NCBI GenBank assembly: GCA_964017185.1 | Contig: OZ024874.1 | Location: forward strand, 12,643,957-12,707,956 | Reading direction: 5' to 3' | Length of the DNA: 64,000 bases | Source of the DNA: Rugalucina vietnamica | Taxonomy: Eukaryota; Mollusca; Bivalvia; Lucinida; Lucinidae | In this document: piece by piece, positions 23,739 to 35,729 of the stretch | How the letters are laid out: every line of letters begins with the position of its first letter | Position numbering within the stretch: position 1 is the stretch's first letter | Notes under the pieces: generated by a model | Told to the model about the DNA's origin: nothing | The model's input: the letters and a program-made list of their open reading frames with translations, nothing else | The model's database searches: none | Program-made: the position numbers and the translations under genes

Positions 23739-23885
23739 GAGCTGCAACATGAGAAAACCAATACTTTTCATATTTGAAAACAAATTGCGAAGCTGATCAG
23801 TGCCTTGTTGTTGCATGGATAGTAAAATTCCTCTACTTTTTAAACACAAAAATTTCAAGCCCCTAGCCATCTTTTGTAAACAGTC
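23739..23885 (+). mobile_element. MITE-1 fragment
   Basis: The left terminus, hairpin and part of the tail survive; the right end is lost. Confidence 0.55.
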
Positions 23886-24004
23886 CAATTTGGATAATAC
23901 AGTCCAATTTGGATAACACCGATTTTTCAAAACTACCAGATTTTTCGAAGACATCTGACGATCCCAAAAATTTCCGCTATTGTTTATTGTTAAAATATTA
24001 CCAA

Positions 24005-24144
24005 TTTTTCGAATTTCAATTTTTCAAAAAATTCAATTTTTCGAACAATTCTGCCAGTCCCGATCAAAGGAATTCATATTAAAATACCCTTTGAAACTCG
24101 AAGCTGCAAACTGCCAATCAAGGTCACACACGATGAACAAGATT
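24005..24144 (+). repeat. Direct repeat flanking a MITE-1 copy (first copy)
   Basis: This ~136-bp block, from TTTCAATTTTTCAAAAAATT to GATGAACAAGATT, recurs with few changes at 24400-24530 on the other side of the MITE. Confidence 0.8.
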
Positions 24145-24380
24145 TGAGCCGCCTCGTGGGAAAACCAACAATGTGGTTTCCGAACTGGTCTGACACAAAC
24201 CGACCTGTACAAGCACAGAAAAGAGCTAGAAGCTTGAATTTTCGGATTTAAGTAGAAGAGGGATTGTACTATCCGAGTAGCGAAAACAAAGGCGCTGATC
24301 AGCTTCGCGGTTACCGCGAAGCTGATCTGCGTCTTTGTTTTCGCCTATGCAGATTGTTCGTTTTCCCATGGGATGGCTCA
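24145..24380 (-). mobile_element. MITE-1 copy, complete, within a direct duplication
   Basis: TGAGCCGC and GATGGCTCA ends. The bordering dinucleotides differ (TT and TA), unlike most copies. Confidence 0.85.
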
Positions 24381-24399
24381 TATTACTGATTTTACGACT

Positions 24400-24530
24400 T
24401 TCAATTTTTCAAAAAATTCAATTTTTCGAACAATTCTGCCAGTCCCGATCAAAGAAATTCATATTAAAATACCTTTGAAACTCAAAGCTGCAAACTGCCA
24501 ATCAAGGTCACACACGATGAACAAGATTTT
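24400..24530 (+). repeat. Direct repeat flanking a MITE-1 copy (second copy)
   Basis: Matches 24005-24144 with a few substitutions and one single-base deletion. Confidence 0.8.
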
Positions 24531-24619
24531 TTTGTAGAGCGAGATCAATTATTACACACTCGAGTGATTTTACAGGTATATTCACTTCAGGTAACAGACT
24601 TCGGATTAATGGTCACACT

Positions 24620-24898
24620 CATTACGAAAACTTGCCCATGCAATAAACAGATATTTTTTGAGCCTTAAAAATTGAAAATTTTCAGCTGAAAAATATTGAT
24701 ATTTTTCTTATTTTTGATCAAAACATAGATTGTGGGTACACGTTAGAACCGCCTCGCCGAGGCGGTTCTAACGAGTACCCACAATCTATGTTTTGGAGCA
24801 AAAATAAGAAAAATAGGTATACCCCTGTAAACCCCAGTTTTACTATATAAAAATGGGGTTTAAGGGGGCATTGATTGCACGGACATGTTTTCCTGATG
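24620..24898 (+). mobile_element. MITE-2 foldback copy, complete
   Basis: The termini are CATTACGAAAAC and TTTTCCTGATG. The stem tip is CCGCCTCGCCGAGGCGG, a perfect palindrome apart from its central base. Confidence 0.9.
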
Positions 24899-25474
24899 CT
24901 GATAAGTGGTGATCCAAAACTTGAGTAAATGGTGTCTTTAACTGAGATTGATTGCAACAATTACAGTGTTTGATTAAAATTAATGGAAAATTATTGACTT
25001 TTCTCATCCTCAGACATGTGCACAGATTCCCATATACGCAAAAATGCCTAACTGAAGCTGCCAATTCTAGCCATACTATTGTTTGAATGAAAATGTCCGA
25101 ACATATCCAATTTTTTGTGATTCTCAAAAGTTCAAACTCTCGATCATTCGAAAGATTTTATGCGGTCCCTTGCGTTTCGATTTCCTGAACTTCGACTGTA
25201 TGTACAGGTCCTTATGCGTTGGACCACAATGTTTTCTCATGATGCGCTCATATTCAATTGTCATTTGTCAAGGAATGGATATCATGCATTTAGCTGACTT
25301 TGTGATCATTTCCAATAGATTTTAATTGTGGCATGGAAAGAAAATAAAGTCATATGCTGGATATGTTTACTTTAATATGAGCTGCGAAAAACTAATGCTA
25401 AGTTAAATAAGTGAACATGAGAGGGTCTATGGATGGTTTTGTGCCATATAAGGATACTTAATGTTTTGTATATA

Positions 25475-25710
25475 TGAGCCATCTCGTGGAAAAACCAACA
25501 ATGTGGTTTCCGAACAGGTCCGACACAAACCGGCCTGTGCAGCTACAGAAGTAGGCTAGAAGCTTGAAATTTTTGAGTTAAGTAGTGTAGGAATTGTACT
25601 ATCCGAGTAGCGAAAACAAAGGCGCTGATCAGCTTCTCGGTTACCGCGAAGCTGATCTGCGCCTTTGTTTTCGCCTATGCAGATTGTTGGTTTTCCCATG
25701 AGGCGGCTCA
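25475..25710 (-). mobile_element. MITE-1 copy, complete
   Basis: TGAGCCATC and GGCGGCTCA ends; TA borders both sides. Confidence 0.9.
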
Positions 25711-26021
25711 TATATTATACCCTAACTATGTTGCTCCTATGTGGGCCGAAAATTTCTAATAAAGATCTTGTATTCTTGTCAAGAGAAAACTCCTCACTCT
25801 TTACATAATGGTAACAAAAACTGTATCCAACTACCAATCACAAAATATACTATAAAGCAAAGAAAGAAACACAACTTTAGATTGAAATATTCAGTACTTA
25901 GTTGCAAAACAAATTAACGTCTGAATTATTTTGCTGTGAAAATTAAGATGTGAGAAAACGAAGTGTTTATATCCTCGCAGATAACAGCAGCTACAACGCA
26001 AACAACCATACCTTCATAAGA
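25711..26021. other. Intergenic, nothing recognised
   Basis: AT-rich sequence; no feature seen. Confidence 0.5.
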
Positions 26022-26258
26022 TGAGCCACCTCGTGGGAAAACCAACAATGTGGTTTCCGAACAGGTCTGACACAAACCAGCCTGTACAAGCACAGGAAAG
26101 AGCTAGAAGCTTGAAATTTCAGATTTTAGTAGAAGAGGAATTGTACTATCCGAGTAGCGAAAATAAAGGCGCTGATCAGCTTCGCAGTTACTGCGAAGCT
26201 GATCTGCGCCTTTGTTTTCGCCTATGCAGATTGTTGGTTTTCCCATGAGGCGGTCTGA
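26022..26258 (-). mobile_element. MITE-1 copy, right terminus altered
   Basis: Well-preserved hairpin and tail; the right end reads GGCGGTCTGA instead of GGCGGCTCA. Confidence 0.85.
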
Positions 26259-26362
26259 TGTTTCTAAATGAGTTTTTCTTCTTAAACTTAACTCTGATAT
26301 GCCATAAATTATTCTATTATAGAAAACTTTCAAAACGTCATCAAACCCAGCTATTATACATA

Positions 26363-26598
26363 TGAGCCGCCTCGTGGGAAAACCAACAATCTGCATAGGC
26401 GAAAACAAAGGCGCAGATCAGCTTCGCGGTAACCGCGAAGCTGATCAGCGCCTTTGTTTTTGCTACTTGGATACTACAATCCCTCTACTTCCTAACTACG
26501 AAAATTCATGCTTCTAGCTGTCTTCTGTGCTTGTACAGCCCAGTTTGTGTCAGACCTGTTCGGAAACCACATTGTTGGTTTTCCCACGAGGTGGCTCA
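26363..26598 (+). mobile_element. MITE-1 copy, complete
   Basis: TGAGCCGCC and GGTGGCTCA ends; TA borders both sides. It lies 104 bp from the inverted copy at 26022, so the pair could form a long hairpin in RNA. Confidence 0.9.
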
Positions 26599-26847
26599 TA
26601 TTTTTGACAGCTGTGTTTCTTGTTTTGTTTAGTATATTTCATATCGAAGTACACATTAGATGTTACTGGCGAGTGTTTTTCTACTTCCATTACTTTCCCA
26701 TGTGAACTCATTACCAACTCATTGTACATGAATGTATTTCCTATCCAGCAAGTAAATTGTTTCTAAAACTTCAAGTGTACATTTCTACCTCTTGACATTT
26801 ACTGAAATTTAGTTGATTGTCTTAAGACATTTTAAGTCAGGGAGGGC

Positions 26848-27123
26848 ATCAGGAAAACATGTCCGCGTAATATGTACCCCCTCACACACCACTTTTATAT
26901 AGTAAAACTGGGGTATGCAGGGGTATATCTATTTTTCTTATTTTTGCTCTAAAACATAGATTGTGGGTACTCGTTAGAACCGCCTCAGCGAGTCGGTTCT
27001 AACGTGTACCCACAATCTATGTTTTAAGCAAAAATAAGTAAAATATCAGAATTTTTCTACTAAAAAAATCATTTTTACAACTTAAAAAATCTCTGTATAT
27101 TGCATGGGCAAGTTTTCGTAATG
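26848..27123 (-). mobile_element. MITE-2 foldback copy
   Basis: Termini CATCAGGAAAACATGTCC and AGTTTTCGTAATG; stem tip CCGCCTCAGCGAGTCGG. Confidence 0.88.
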
Positions 27124-27776
27124 AGGAGAGAAAAAAAGATTGACATGGTCACAAGAATTTTAGCAAAATAAAGTGTTGGCACAAAAGCATCATAGATTCA
27201 ATCTTAATGTGAAATGATAACATGATTTTACATGCATTGAGCGATATAACACTGAAAGATATTGTCAAACAAACAAATCTGATGCAAAATATATGATCCA
27301 GGTACAAAAACAAGAGACATAATATACTGTATCTGTAAAATTATGTGTATAACAGTTCAGATAGCGTTACTACCCTTTTATTTCAAAACATTCATGAAAG
27401 ACCAAAAGTTAATTACACCTTTTATGCTCAGCTGATCATGATCTTTTAGCTGCTTTTATGTATCAAAATAGCCAGCAGAATCAATAGAATTTTCAAGACA
27501 AATTGCCTGACATCAGTAATTTTATGTCAATATTAGCTTTATAGGAACTTAAGGTTAAGTTTATTTACCCACAAAAAATATAACAATGACTTTTTGTAGA
27601 TTTTCATTTACATAATGTTTACAAACTAATTTCTTCTAAACTTTTTCTATACATCACTCAGTTTCCCACAGACAATTGTAATGATGGATAAAAATCATAA
27701 ATAACAATATACAGACATGTACATGTCTGACGAGGACATTACATCATAATAAAGTTAATCTTTAAACGAGCCGCAT
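27124..27776. other. Intergenic, nothing recognised
   Basis: AT-rich sequence; no gene or repeat was recognised apart from a short ATGCTCAGCTGATCATGA block near 27425. Confidence 0.5.
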
Positions 27777-27984
27777 CTTTGCCTATGCAAAAACAAAGGC
27801 ACAGATCAGCTGAACAGTAACTGCACAGCTAATCAGCGCCTTTGTTTTCGCTACATGGATAGTACAACTCTTTTTCTTCCTAAATCCGAAATTTCAAGCT
27901 TCTTGCTTTTTTCTGAGTGTACAGGCCGGTTTGTGTCGGACCTGGTTGGAAACCCTGAAGACCAGTTTTCTTGCCTCGGGGCTC
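27777..27984 (+). mobile_element. MITE-1 copy, degenerate ends
   Basis: CGAGCCGC and GGGGCTC ends; the left arm is shortened but the hairpin and tail are present. Confidence 0.75.
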
Positions 27985-28236
27985 TGATTTACTCTGATAT
28001 AAAACTCTGAGGTACAACAAACATAATAAAACATCAATTTTTCCTGATATCATCCTAAAACCAATACAAACCATGTCATCCAGTAAAACTTTTGCAAACA
28101 TGTCTTCATTCACTCACATAAACTCTACAAGTAACAGCCAGATAAACTCATTACAACTGCATCAAAAATAATCGTAAAAACAAGGGACGGACATATCTTT
28201 AAGACAATAATGGACGGACATAATGAGTAGAATAAA

Positions 28237-28467
28237 TGAGCCACCTCATGGGAAAACCAACAATCTGCAGAAAACAAAGACGCAGATCAGCTTCGCGGTA
28301 ACCTCGAAGCTGATCAGCGCCTTTGTTTTCGCTACTCGGATAGTACAATTCCTCTTCTACTTAAATCTGAAATTTCAAGCTTCTAGCTCTTTTATGTGCT
28401 TGTACAGGCCGGTTTGTGTCGGACCTGTTCGGAAACCACATTGTTGGTTTTCCCACGAGGCGGCTCA
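28237..28467 (+). mobile_element. MITE-1 copy, complete
   Basis: TGAGCCACC and GGCGGCTCA ends; AA borders both sides. Confidence 0.9.
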
Positions 28468-28669
28468 AATAACATAATTGTTGCCACAGGAAAGCCAATC
28501 TGTGGAGTTCAAAGCCTGTCTGACACAAATTTGAAGTAAATGGACAGGGCATGCATTTTGCATTTGCAAAAACCAAAGCACAGATCAGCTGAAATATTCA
28601 GTGGCTGCATTTTTAGTTCAGTCACATAAATAGTGCATTCACTCAATCAAAAAGTCTCCCGATATCTGT

Positions 28670-28830
28670 GAAAGTACAGCCGGAATTTTGCATGGGCATA
28701 GTAGAATTTTCTCTTTGCAAACAGAATAGCCCCAGATGCAACGCCGCATTTTGGGGCGTCGCATCTGGGGCTATACTGTTTACCTATGTCCCATAAAAAG
28801 AAGGCCATGCTTAAATGAATTAAGGAAGTA
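28670..28830 (-). mobile_element. MITE-4 palindrome
   Basis: CAAACAGAATAGCCCCAGATG pairs with CATCTGGGGCTATACTGTTT across GCGTCGC-like sequence. It is the reverse of the copy at 14706. Confidence 0.65.
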
Positions 28831-28938
28831 TGTGGAACATCTGGGAAACTTCTGCCACACAACAATATCAACTTTAAAGTAAGATATCACAAAATTTGCT
28901 GAAATGATATCATTTTCATATATATGATATTCAATAAA

Positions 28939-29174
28939 TGAGCCGCATCATGGGAAAACCAACAATAAGGTTTCAGACCAGGTCCGACACAAACCAACCT
29001 GTACAAGCACAGAAAAGAGCTAGAAGCTTGAAATTTTGGATTTAAGTAGAAGAGGAACTGTACTATCCAAGTAGCGAAATCAAAGGCGCTGATCAGCTTC
29101 GAGGTTACCGCGAAGCTGATCTGCGTCTTTGTTTTCGCATATGCAGATTGTTGGTTTTCTCATGAGGCGGCTCA
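28939..29174 (-). mobile_element. MITE-1 copy, complete
   Basis: TGAGCCGC and GGCGGCTCA ends; AA borders both sides. Confidence 0.9.
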
Positions 29175-29285
29175 AATTATATCAACTTTACAAACATGAC
29201 ATTCTCTTGATTTACAGTTTATCAACAAACATGCACACAATGAATCTCATAACAAACTTGGCATCATCTTCAAAACATTGATAGA

Positions 29286-29614
29286 CCTGGTCCCGAGGTT
29301 ATAAAACTTTGTTCATGCTCAACTCAGCTGAGCATAAAATTTAAACTGTTCATAAACATTGGTATTTTAACATTTATTAGCAGGATTTAATGTTTTTGGT
29401 GATCTAAACCGGAAATTTCAGTTTATTTTAGCTATTTCAATATTTATTGTCAACTTTAATTTTAGACTCAGCTGAGCTGAACATGAAAAATGTTTTATAA
29501 CCTTAAGACCTGGTCCCGAGGTTAAAAAAAAAATTATGCTTTAACATTTATAAGCAGAATGAATTTTAGTCTCAAAGAGAGCCTGAGATGAGCATGAAAG
29601 GTTATAACCTCAGG
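29286..29614. mobile_element. MITE-5 copy plus partial second copy
   Basis: A full element runs from CTGGTCCCGAGGTTATAAAA to its inverted end near 29517. A partial copy follows directly, to about 29614. Confidence 0.65.
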
Positions 29615-30286
29615 ACAAGATACTAACCTCACATTATACATTATAAACGTCACACATGATAACATCACAAATATGACATCAAAGTCACACAACATACATA
29701 TGAGCCTCATCATAAGCCAATCTGGCTGTACTTAAATCAACCTATCTCAATGATGTGTGACAGTTTACCACTGTTTTGTGGATTGATTGGTGAAACAGTC
29801 TCAAAAGTGTCGCAAAACTTTCACAATATGGTCACATCACAAGGGTTTGCAAAAATTCTGAACATGTTTACATTGCTTGCAAACACCTCACACTAGAGAC
29901 TAGCTAAGGGCTTAGTTTAAACATATTTAAACTAATTTATTTCATCTGGGCTCAGAGCGTGCAATTTCTGATATAGATATCTAAGGTTTTAGCAAAATCG
30001 AATATATTGTTGTATGAGATTTTCTTATAGTGAAGCTCATAATAACTTCATTTACCCTAGACATGCAAATTAGGTGGTTTTAGTTTATGTTTGTTTGACT
30101 TGGCACTTAACGCCCAGTCAACATCTAAGGTAATGTCATGCTAGGCAGTTATCTAAGCTATTTCAAACTACAGTACTTCTGGGCTGGTCAGCACCTACAA
30201 GGCATATAACCAGTACACAGTGCACCTTTCTTTATCCATTAACTGACAACTGCTCTTTTTGAATCAGAGGAAGGATCAAGGATGTA
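29615..30286. other. Intergenic; SINE tail remnant near 30083-30230
   Basis: Mostly unrecognised. The stretch with TTAACGCCCAGTCAACATC resembles the tail regions of SINEs at 44300 and 56473. Confidence 0.4.
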
Positions 30287-30515
30287 TGAGCTGTGACGCG
30301 AGAAAACTGTTATTTGGGATTCCCGACCAGGTCTGACACAAACCAGCCTGTAAAGTCTCAGAAGGCTAGACTCTTGAAATTTTTGGTATACGTAGAAGAG
30401 GAATTGTACTATCCGTGTAGCAAAAACGAAGGCACTAATCAGCTGTACAGTTACTGCACAGCTGATCAGCGCCTTTGTTTTCGCATAGGCAAAAGTCCGG
30501 TTTTCTCGCGGCTCA
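30287..30515 (-). mobile_element. MITE-1 copy, complete
   Basis: TGAGCTGTG and CGCGGCTCA ends; TA borders both sides. Confidence 0.85.
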
Positions 30516-31142
30516 TATTTTCATGACCAGTCTTCAAAAAGAAATGCACCTGGCAAGAGGTTCGATCACAAGTCAACTTCAATATGACATAGACATGCTA
30601 CCATAACAACAGTTACTATAACCACCTATTTTGGAACCCCTTGTTACATATCACAGCCTTTGGCTTTGGGCTCAAGATTAAAACGCAAATTAAAAAAAAA
30701 AAAAAAAAAAAAAAAGAAAATGAATAAAAATCTGTCTGTCTGGCATCCATCGACGTTTATATATTCTCTGAATACACTATCTATATTCCTCTTACATAAA
30801 ATGAAGCTGCTTACAGCATTCTGTTTTCGTCATAAGTCAAAACAACTGTAATCATCTGACAGAATCTAAATAGCCAAGACACATCTCCTTGTTAATGGAT
30901 TTTGTTGATCATTTAAGGTCCTCAATATCACCACTTCTTGTTAGAAACTTCTAGTACAACCTCAATGAGGCAAGTGAGTGAAGATAAAAAATTTCCTCAA
31001 TGAGCGATACAAAAATGTGTTGTCTTCAACATGGAGAAACTGTCATATTCCAAACAACTCTTCTGATGTGACTGTCTTGCCCTCTGTGTCTGATATGTAC
31101 TGTCTATATACACTGAGATCCTTGCTGTCTCCATAACGAGTG
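30516..31142 (-). other. Probable RPGR 3' untranslated / downstream region
   Basis: This lies downstream of the RPGR stop codon on the minus strand. It contains a 24-base A-run on the + strand at about 30690-30714. No canonical AATAAA was found close to the stop on the minus strand, so the transcript end is not placed. Confidence 0.4.
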
Positions 31143-31166
31143 TCACAATATTGTACAGAAACTGGA
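31143..31166 (-). CDS. RPGR: RPGR terminal exon encoding the CaaX box CTIL
   Basis: The acceptor is TTCTTTTGTTTTCAG. Phase 0 carries over from the exon at 39019-39111 and gives SSFCTIL followed by TGA (31145-31143). The previous exon ends KKK, so the C-terminus is a basic patch plus CaaX, typical of a prenylated tail. In human RPGR1-19 a CTIL terminus is geranylgeranylated and bound by PDE6D. Two other frames of this region stay open longer, but neither fits the phase of the upstream exon. At eight codons this exon would be missed by most gene finders. Confidence 0.85.
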   Translation of the reverse strand, partial: SSFCTIL

Positions 31167-34100
31167 CTGAAAACAAAAGAATACATTTATTAAAGATCCT
31201 CTTGGTTGGATTAAATTTACAAAATTAAATGCAATGCGACATGAGAAATCCAGTCTCCTGGATTTCCGACCAGGCCTGGCACAACTCGGCCTATACACCC
31301 ATAAAAGCAGGCTTGATGTTTTGAAATTTTGGATATATGTAGGAGAGGAATTTTACTATCCATGTAGTGCTGTTTTCTATTATCTCCACTTTTTGTATTC
31401 ATTCAATAACACATCAATTTGAAGACCTTTTAGTTCTTTTTTCTATAAAACTAGAAATTGGCTGCAAGCAAGGCTTTCAGTATACCCCCCGCAAAATTAT
31501 CTGAAGCTGGCCAATAACTTCCTAAGTCAAACATGCAAAAAATTTGTCAAAGATATCTTTTCAGCATTATAAGCCTTCATGTACATCCCCAGTATGCCAG
31601 TCACATCTATAAGATATTAAAAGAATATATTGAAAGCTTGAGGTTGATTTCACTGTATGCACTATGATCATTGTTTATCATGAGAAATGGTAAAAATTGG
31701 CTAAGTTAAATAAAAGCTGTAAGTTTGTCAAAAATTAAATTTTCAGCATGAAAATTATTCATGCACATCTCAAATATATCTGGAACAAATCTACAAAGAA
31801 TCTTAAAGAAACATTGAAAGCCCTAGGAGGAGTTGATTTCACAAAGTATGCATTACCAACCATTATTGTATATAAGCAATGGTCAAGAAATGGCTATGTT
31901 GAAAAATGATGTAAATTTGTCAAATATCACTTTTTCAGTATTATAATTATTCATGCACATCTTCAATATGTGTGGAACATGTCTGCAAAGTATTGAAAAG
32001 AAATACTGAAAGCCCCAGGAGGAGTTGATTTCACAAACCATCATTGTATAAAAGCAATGGTCAAAAAATGGCTATGTTAAAAAATGCTGTAAATTTGTCA
32101 AAAATTAATTTTTCAGTATTATAATTCTTCATGCACATCTTCAATATGTGAGAAACATGTCTGAAAAGTATCCAAAAGAAATACTGAAAGCCCTTGGAGG
32201 AGTTGATTTCACAAAATGTGCACTACCAACCATTTTTGTATATAAGTAATGGTCAAAAAATGGCTATGTTGAAAAATGCTGTAAATTTGTCAAAAATTAT
32301 TTTTTCAGCATTATAATTCTTCATGCACATCTTCATTACGTGTGGAACATATCTGCAAAGTATTGAAAAGAAATACTGAAAGCCCTAGGAGGAGTTGATT
32401 TCACAAAATATGCACTACCAACCATTATTGTTTAAGCAATGGTCAAAAAATGGCTATGTTAAAAAATGCTGTAAATTTGTCAAAAATTATTTTTTCAGCA
32501 TTATAATTCTTCATGCACATCTTCAATATGTGTGGAACATGTCTGTAAAGTATTGAAAAGAAATACTGAAAGCCCTAGGAGGAGTTGATTTCACAAACTA
32601 TGCACTACCAACCATTATTGAATATGGCAATTATCGAAAATTGGCTAAGTTCAAAATGCCGTAAATTTGTCAAAATTCATTTTTTCAGCATAATACTTCT
32701 TCATGCATATCTTCAATATCTCTGGCACATATCTGCAAAGTATCAAAAGAGAATATTGAAAGCTGTAGGAGGAGTTGTTTTCACAAAGTATGCACTATTA
32801 GCACTATGGCAAACATTCTATGTATAGGTTTAAAAAGTCCCATAACTCTTGCAAAACTGACCCTTTGGCCCCTAAATTCATATCACACATGTGTTGTCTA
32901 ATGGTGCAGGTGTGTTGAAAATTTGAAGAACATCGGGCAAAAACTACTTAAGTTATTCAGCAAAGATGTCAAAATGTTGACGGAATGACGGAATCACGGA
33001 ATGACGGAATCACGGAATTACGGACAGACTGAAAACAGTATACCCCCCTAAAACTTCGTTTTGCGGGGGGTATAATCAAGATTAGGTTACTTATTAGAAA
33101 CATGCATACAGTTAATGCTAACCCATTTATTATACCCCCCGCAAAACGAAGTTTTAGGGGGGTATACTGTTTTCAGTCTGTCCGTAATTCCGTCATTCCG
33201 TCATTCCGTCATTCCGTCAACATTTTGACATCTTTGCTGAATAACTTTAGTAGTTGTGGCCCAATGTTCTTCAAATTTTCAACACACCTGCACCATTAGA
33301 CAACACATGTGTGGTATGAATTTAGGGGCCAAAGGGTCAGTTTTGCAAGAGTTATGGGACTTTTTACACCTATAAATAGAATGTTTGCCATAGTGCTAAT
33401 AGTGCATAGTTTGTGAAATCAACTCCTCCTACAGTTTTCAATATGTTCTTTTGATACTTTGCAGATATGTGCCAGAGATATTGAAGATATGCATGAGGAA
33501 GTATTATGCTCAAAAAATGAATTTTGACAAATTTACAGCATTTTGAACTTAGCCAATTTTCGATAATTGCCATATTCAATAATGGTTGGTAGTGCATAGT
33601 TTGTGAAATCAACTCCTCCTAGGGCTTTCAGTATTTCTTTTCAATACTTTGCAGACATGTTCCACACATATTGAAGATGTGCATGAAGAATTATAATGCT
33701 GAAAAAATATTTTTTGACAAATTTACAGCATTTTTTAACTTAGCCATTTTTTGACCGTTGCTTATATACAATAATGGTTGGTTGTTCATAGTTTGTGAAA
33801 TCAACTCCTCCTAGGGCTTTCAGTATTTCTTTTCAATACTTTGCAGACATGTTCCACATATATTGAAGATGTGCATGAAGAATTATAATGCTGAAAAAAT
33901 AATTTTTGACAAATTTACAGCATTTTTCAACATAGTCATTTTTGACCATTGCCTATATACAATAATGGTTGGTAGTGCATAGTTTGTGAAATCAACTCCT
34001 CCTAGGGCTTTCAGTATTTCTTTTCAATACTTTGCAGACATGTTCCACATATATTGAAGATGTGCATGAAGAATTATAATGATGAAAAAATAATTTTTTA

Positions 34101-35676
34101 CCAATTTACAGCATTTTTCAACATAGTCATTTTTGACCATTGCCTATATACAATAATGGTTGGTAGTGCATAGTTTGTGAAATCAACTCCTCCTAGAGTT
34201 TTCAGTATTTCTTTTCAATACTTTGCAGACATGTTCAACAGTGCATGAAGAATTATAATGCTGAAAAAATAATTTTTGACAAATTTACAGCAATTTTTAA
34301 CATAGCCATTTTTTATACCCCCCGCAAAACGAAGTTTTAGGGGGGTATACTGTTTTCAGTCTGTCCGTAATTCCGTCATTCCGTCAACATTTTTACATCT
34401 TTGCTGAATAACTTAAGTAGTTTTTGCCCAATGTTCTTCAAATTTTCAACACACCTGCACCATAAGACAACACATGTGTGGTATGAATTTAGGGGCCAAA
34501 GGGTCAGTTTTGCAAGAGTTATGGGACTTTTTAAACCTATACATAGAATGTTTGCCATAGTGCTAATAGTGCATACTTTGTGAAATCAACTCCTCCTACA
34601 GCTTTCAATATTCTCTTTTGATACTTTGCAGATATGTGCCAGAGATATTGAAGATATGCAGGAAGAAGTATTATGCTGAAAAAATGAATTTTGACAAATT
34701 TACAGCATTTTGAACTTAGCCAATTTTCGATAATTGCCATATTCAATAATGGTTGGTAGTGCATAGTTTGTGAAATCAACTCCTCCTAGGGCTTTCAGTA
34801 TTTCTTTTCAATACTTTGCAGACATGTTTCACACATATTGAAGATGTGCATGAAGAATTATAATGCTGAAAAAATAATTTTTGACAAATTTACAGCATTT
34901 TTTAACATAGCCATTTTTTGACCATTGCTTATACAATAATGGTTGGTAGTGCATATTTTGTGAAATCAACTCCTCCTATGGCTTTCAGTATTTCTTTTCA
35001 ATATTTTGCAGGTATGTTCCACACATACAGTCCTAACCACAGCCTCAGATTTCCCCAGAAAACAAGAAAACATACAGTTCATAAAAGATAATTAAGTGGC
35101 TACTTATCACAGCATGCTGTTCTGTTCTGGGAATATGTTAATTAGGACATACCTAGTTACAGCCTGCATGTGGTCCAGACCATATGGCACAGATAAAGCT
35201 GCCCTTTCAATTTATATTTCTTTCCTGGTTTATGTCAAATTATTTTTAAGCTTTATAAGGGCAAAACTATTGTTTGATTACATATTGTGAAATGGTTAAA
35301 AATTTGTGATAGGACACAGAAGACGCAAACAAAAAGCTAAACCATCCATTTTTGAATGAAAAAAAAAAAACCAGTCATGGTAGTACCAAACATTCGTCAA
35401 TTGTTTCTATCTGAAATGAGAAGAATGCCACAAAATATGTGTGTGTGGTTGACACACAGAATAGATATTAACCAATCCATGCAGATACAAAATGTATGCT
35501 CGTATTAAAAAAAAAAATATTGTATGTGCAATAACAACAAATGACGCTGATCTATTTGCATGAAGGTTAATTTTAAAACATACATTTCATATGACAAATG
35601 TTTTTTTTTTTTTCCTTTTTTTTTTTTAAATTTGATAAACGTAATAGAATGATGCCACTCTTAAACATGGGACTTA

Positions 35677-35729
<53 letters not shown>

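Larger units (their letters stand above)
23900..25198. mobile_element. pogo/Tigger-like element carrying two nested MITEs
   Basis: The left end is TA-CAGTCCAATTTGGATAA and the right end GAACTTCGACTG-TA. CAGT termini in a TA target fit pogo-type elements. The interior repeats TTTTCGAA motifs and is interrupted by MITE-1 (24145-24380) and MITE-2 (24620-24898). No transposase frame is seen. Confidence 0.5.

Noticed and set aside
31021-31166. Longer open frames in the last RPGR exon region (a 42-codon frame ending ELFGI and a 55-codon frame)
   Set aside because: Neither agrees with the phase-0 end of the exon at 39019-39111. The frame that does agree ends in CTIL, the motif expected for RPGR.
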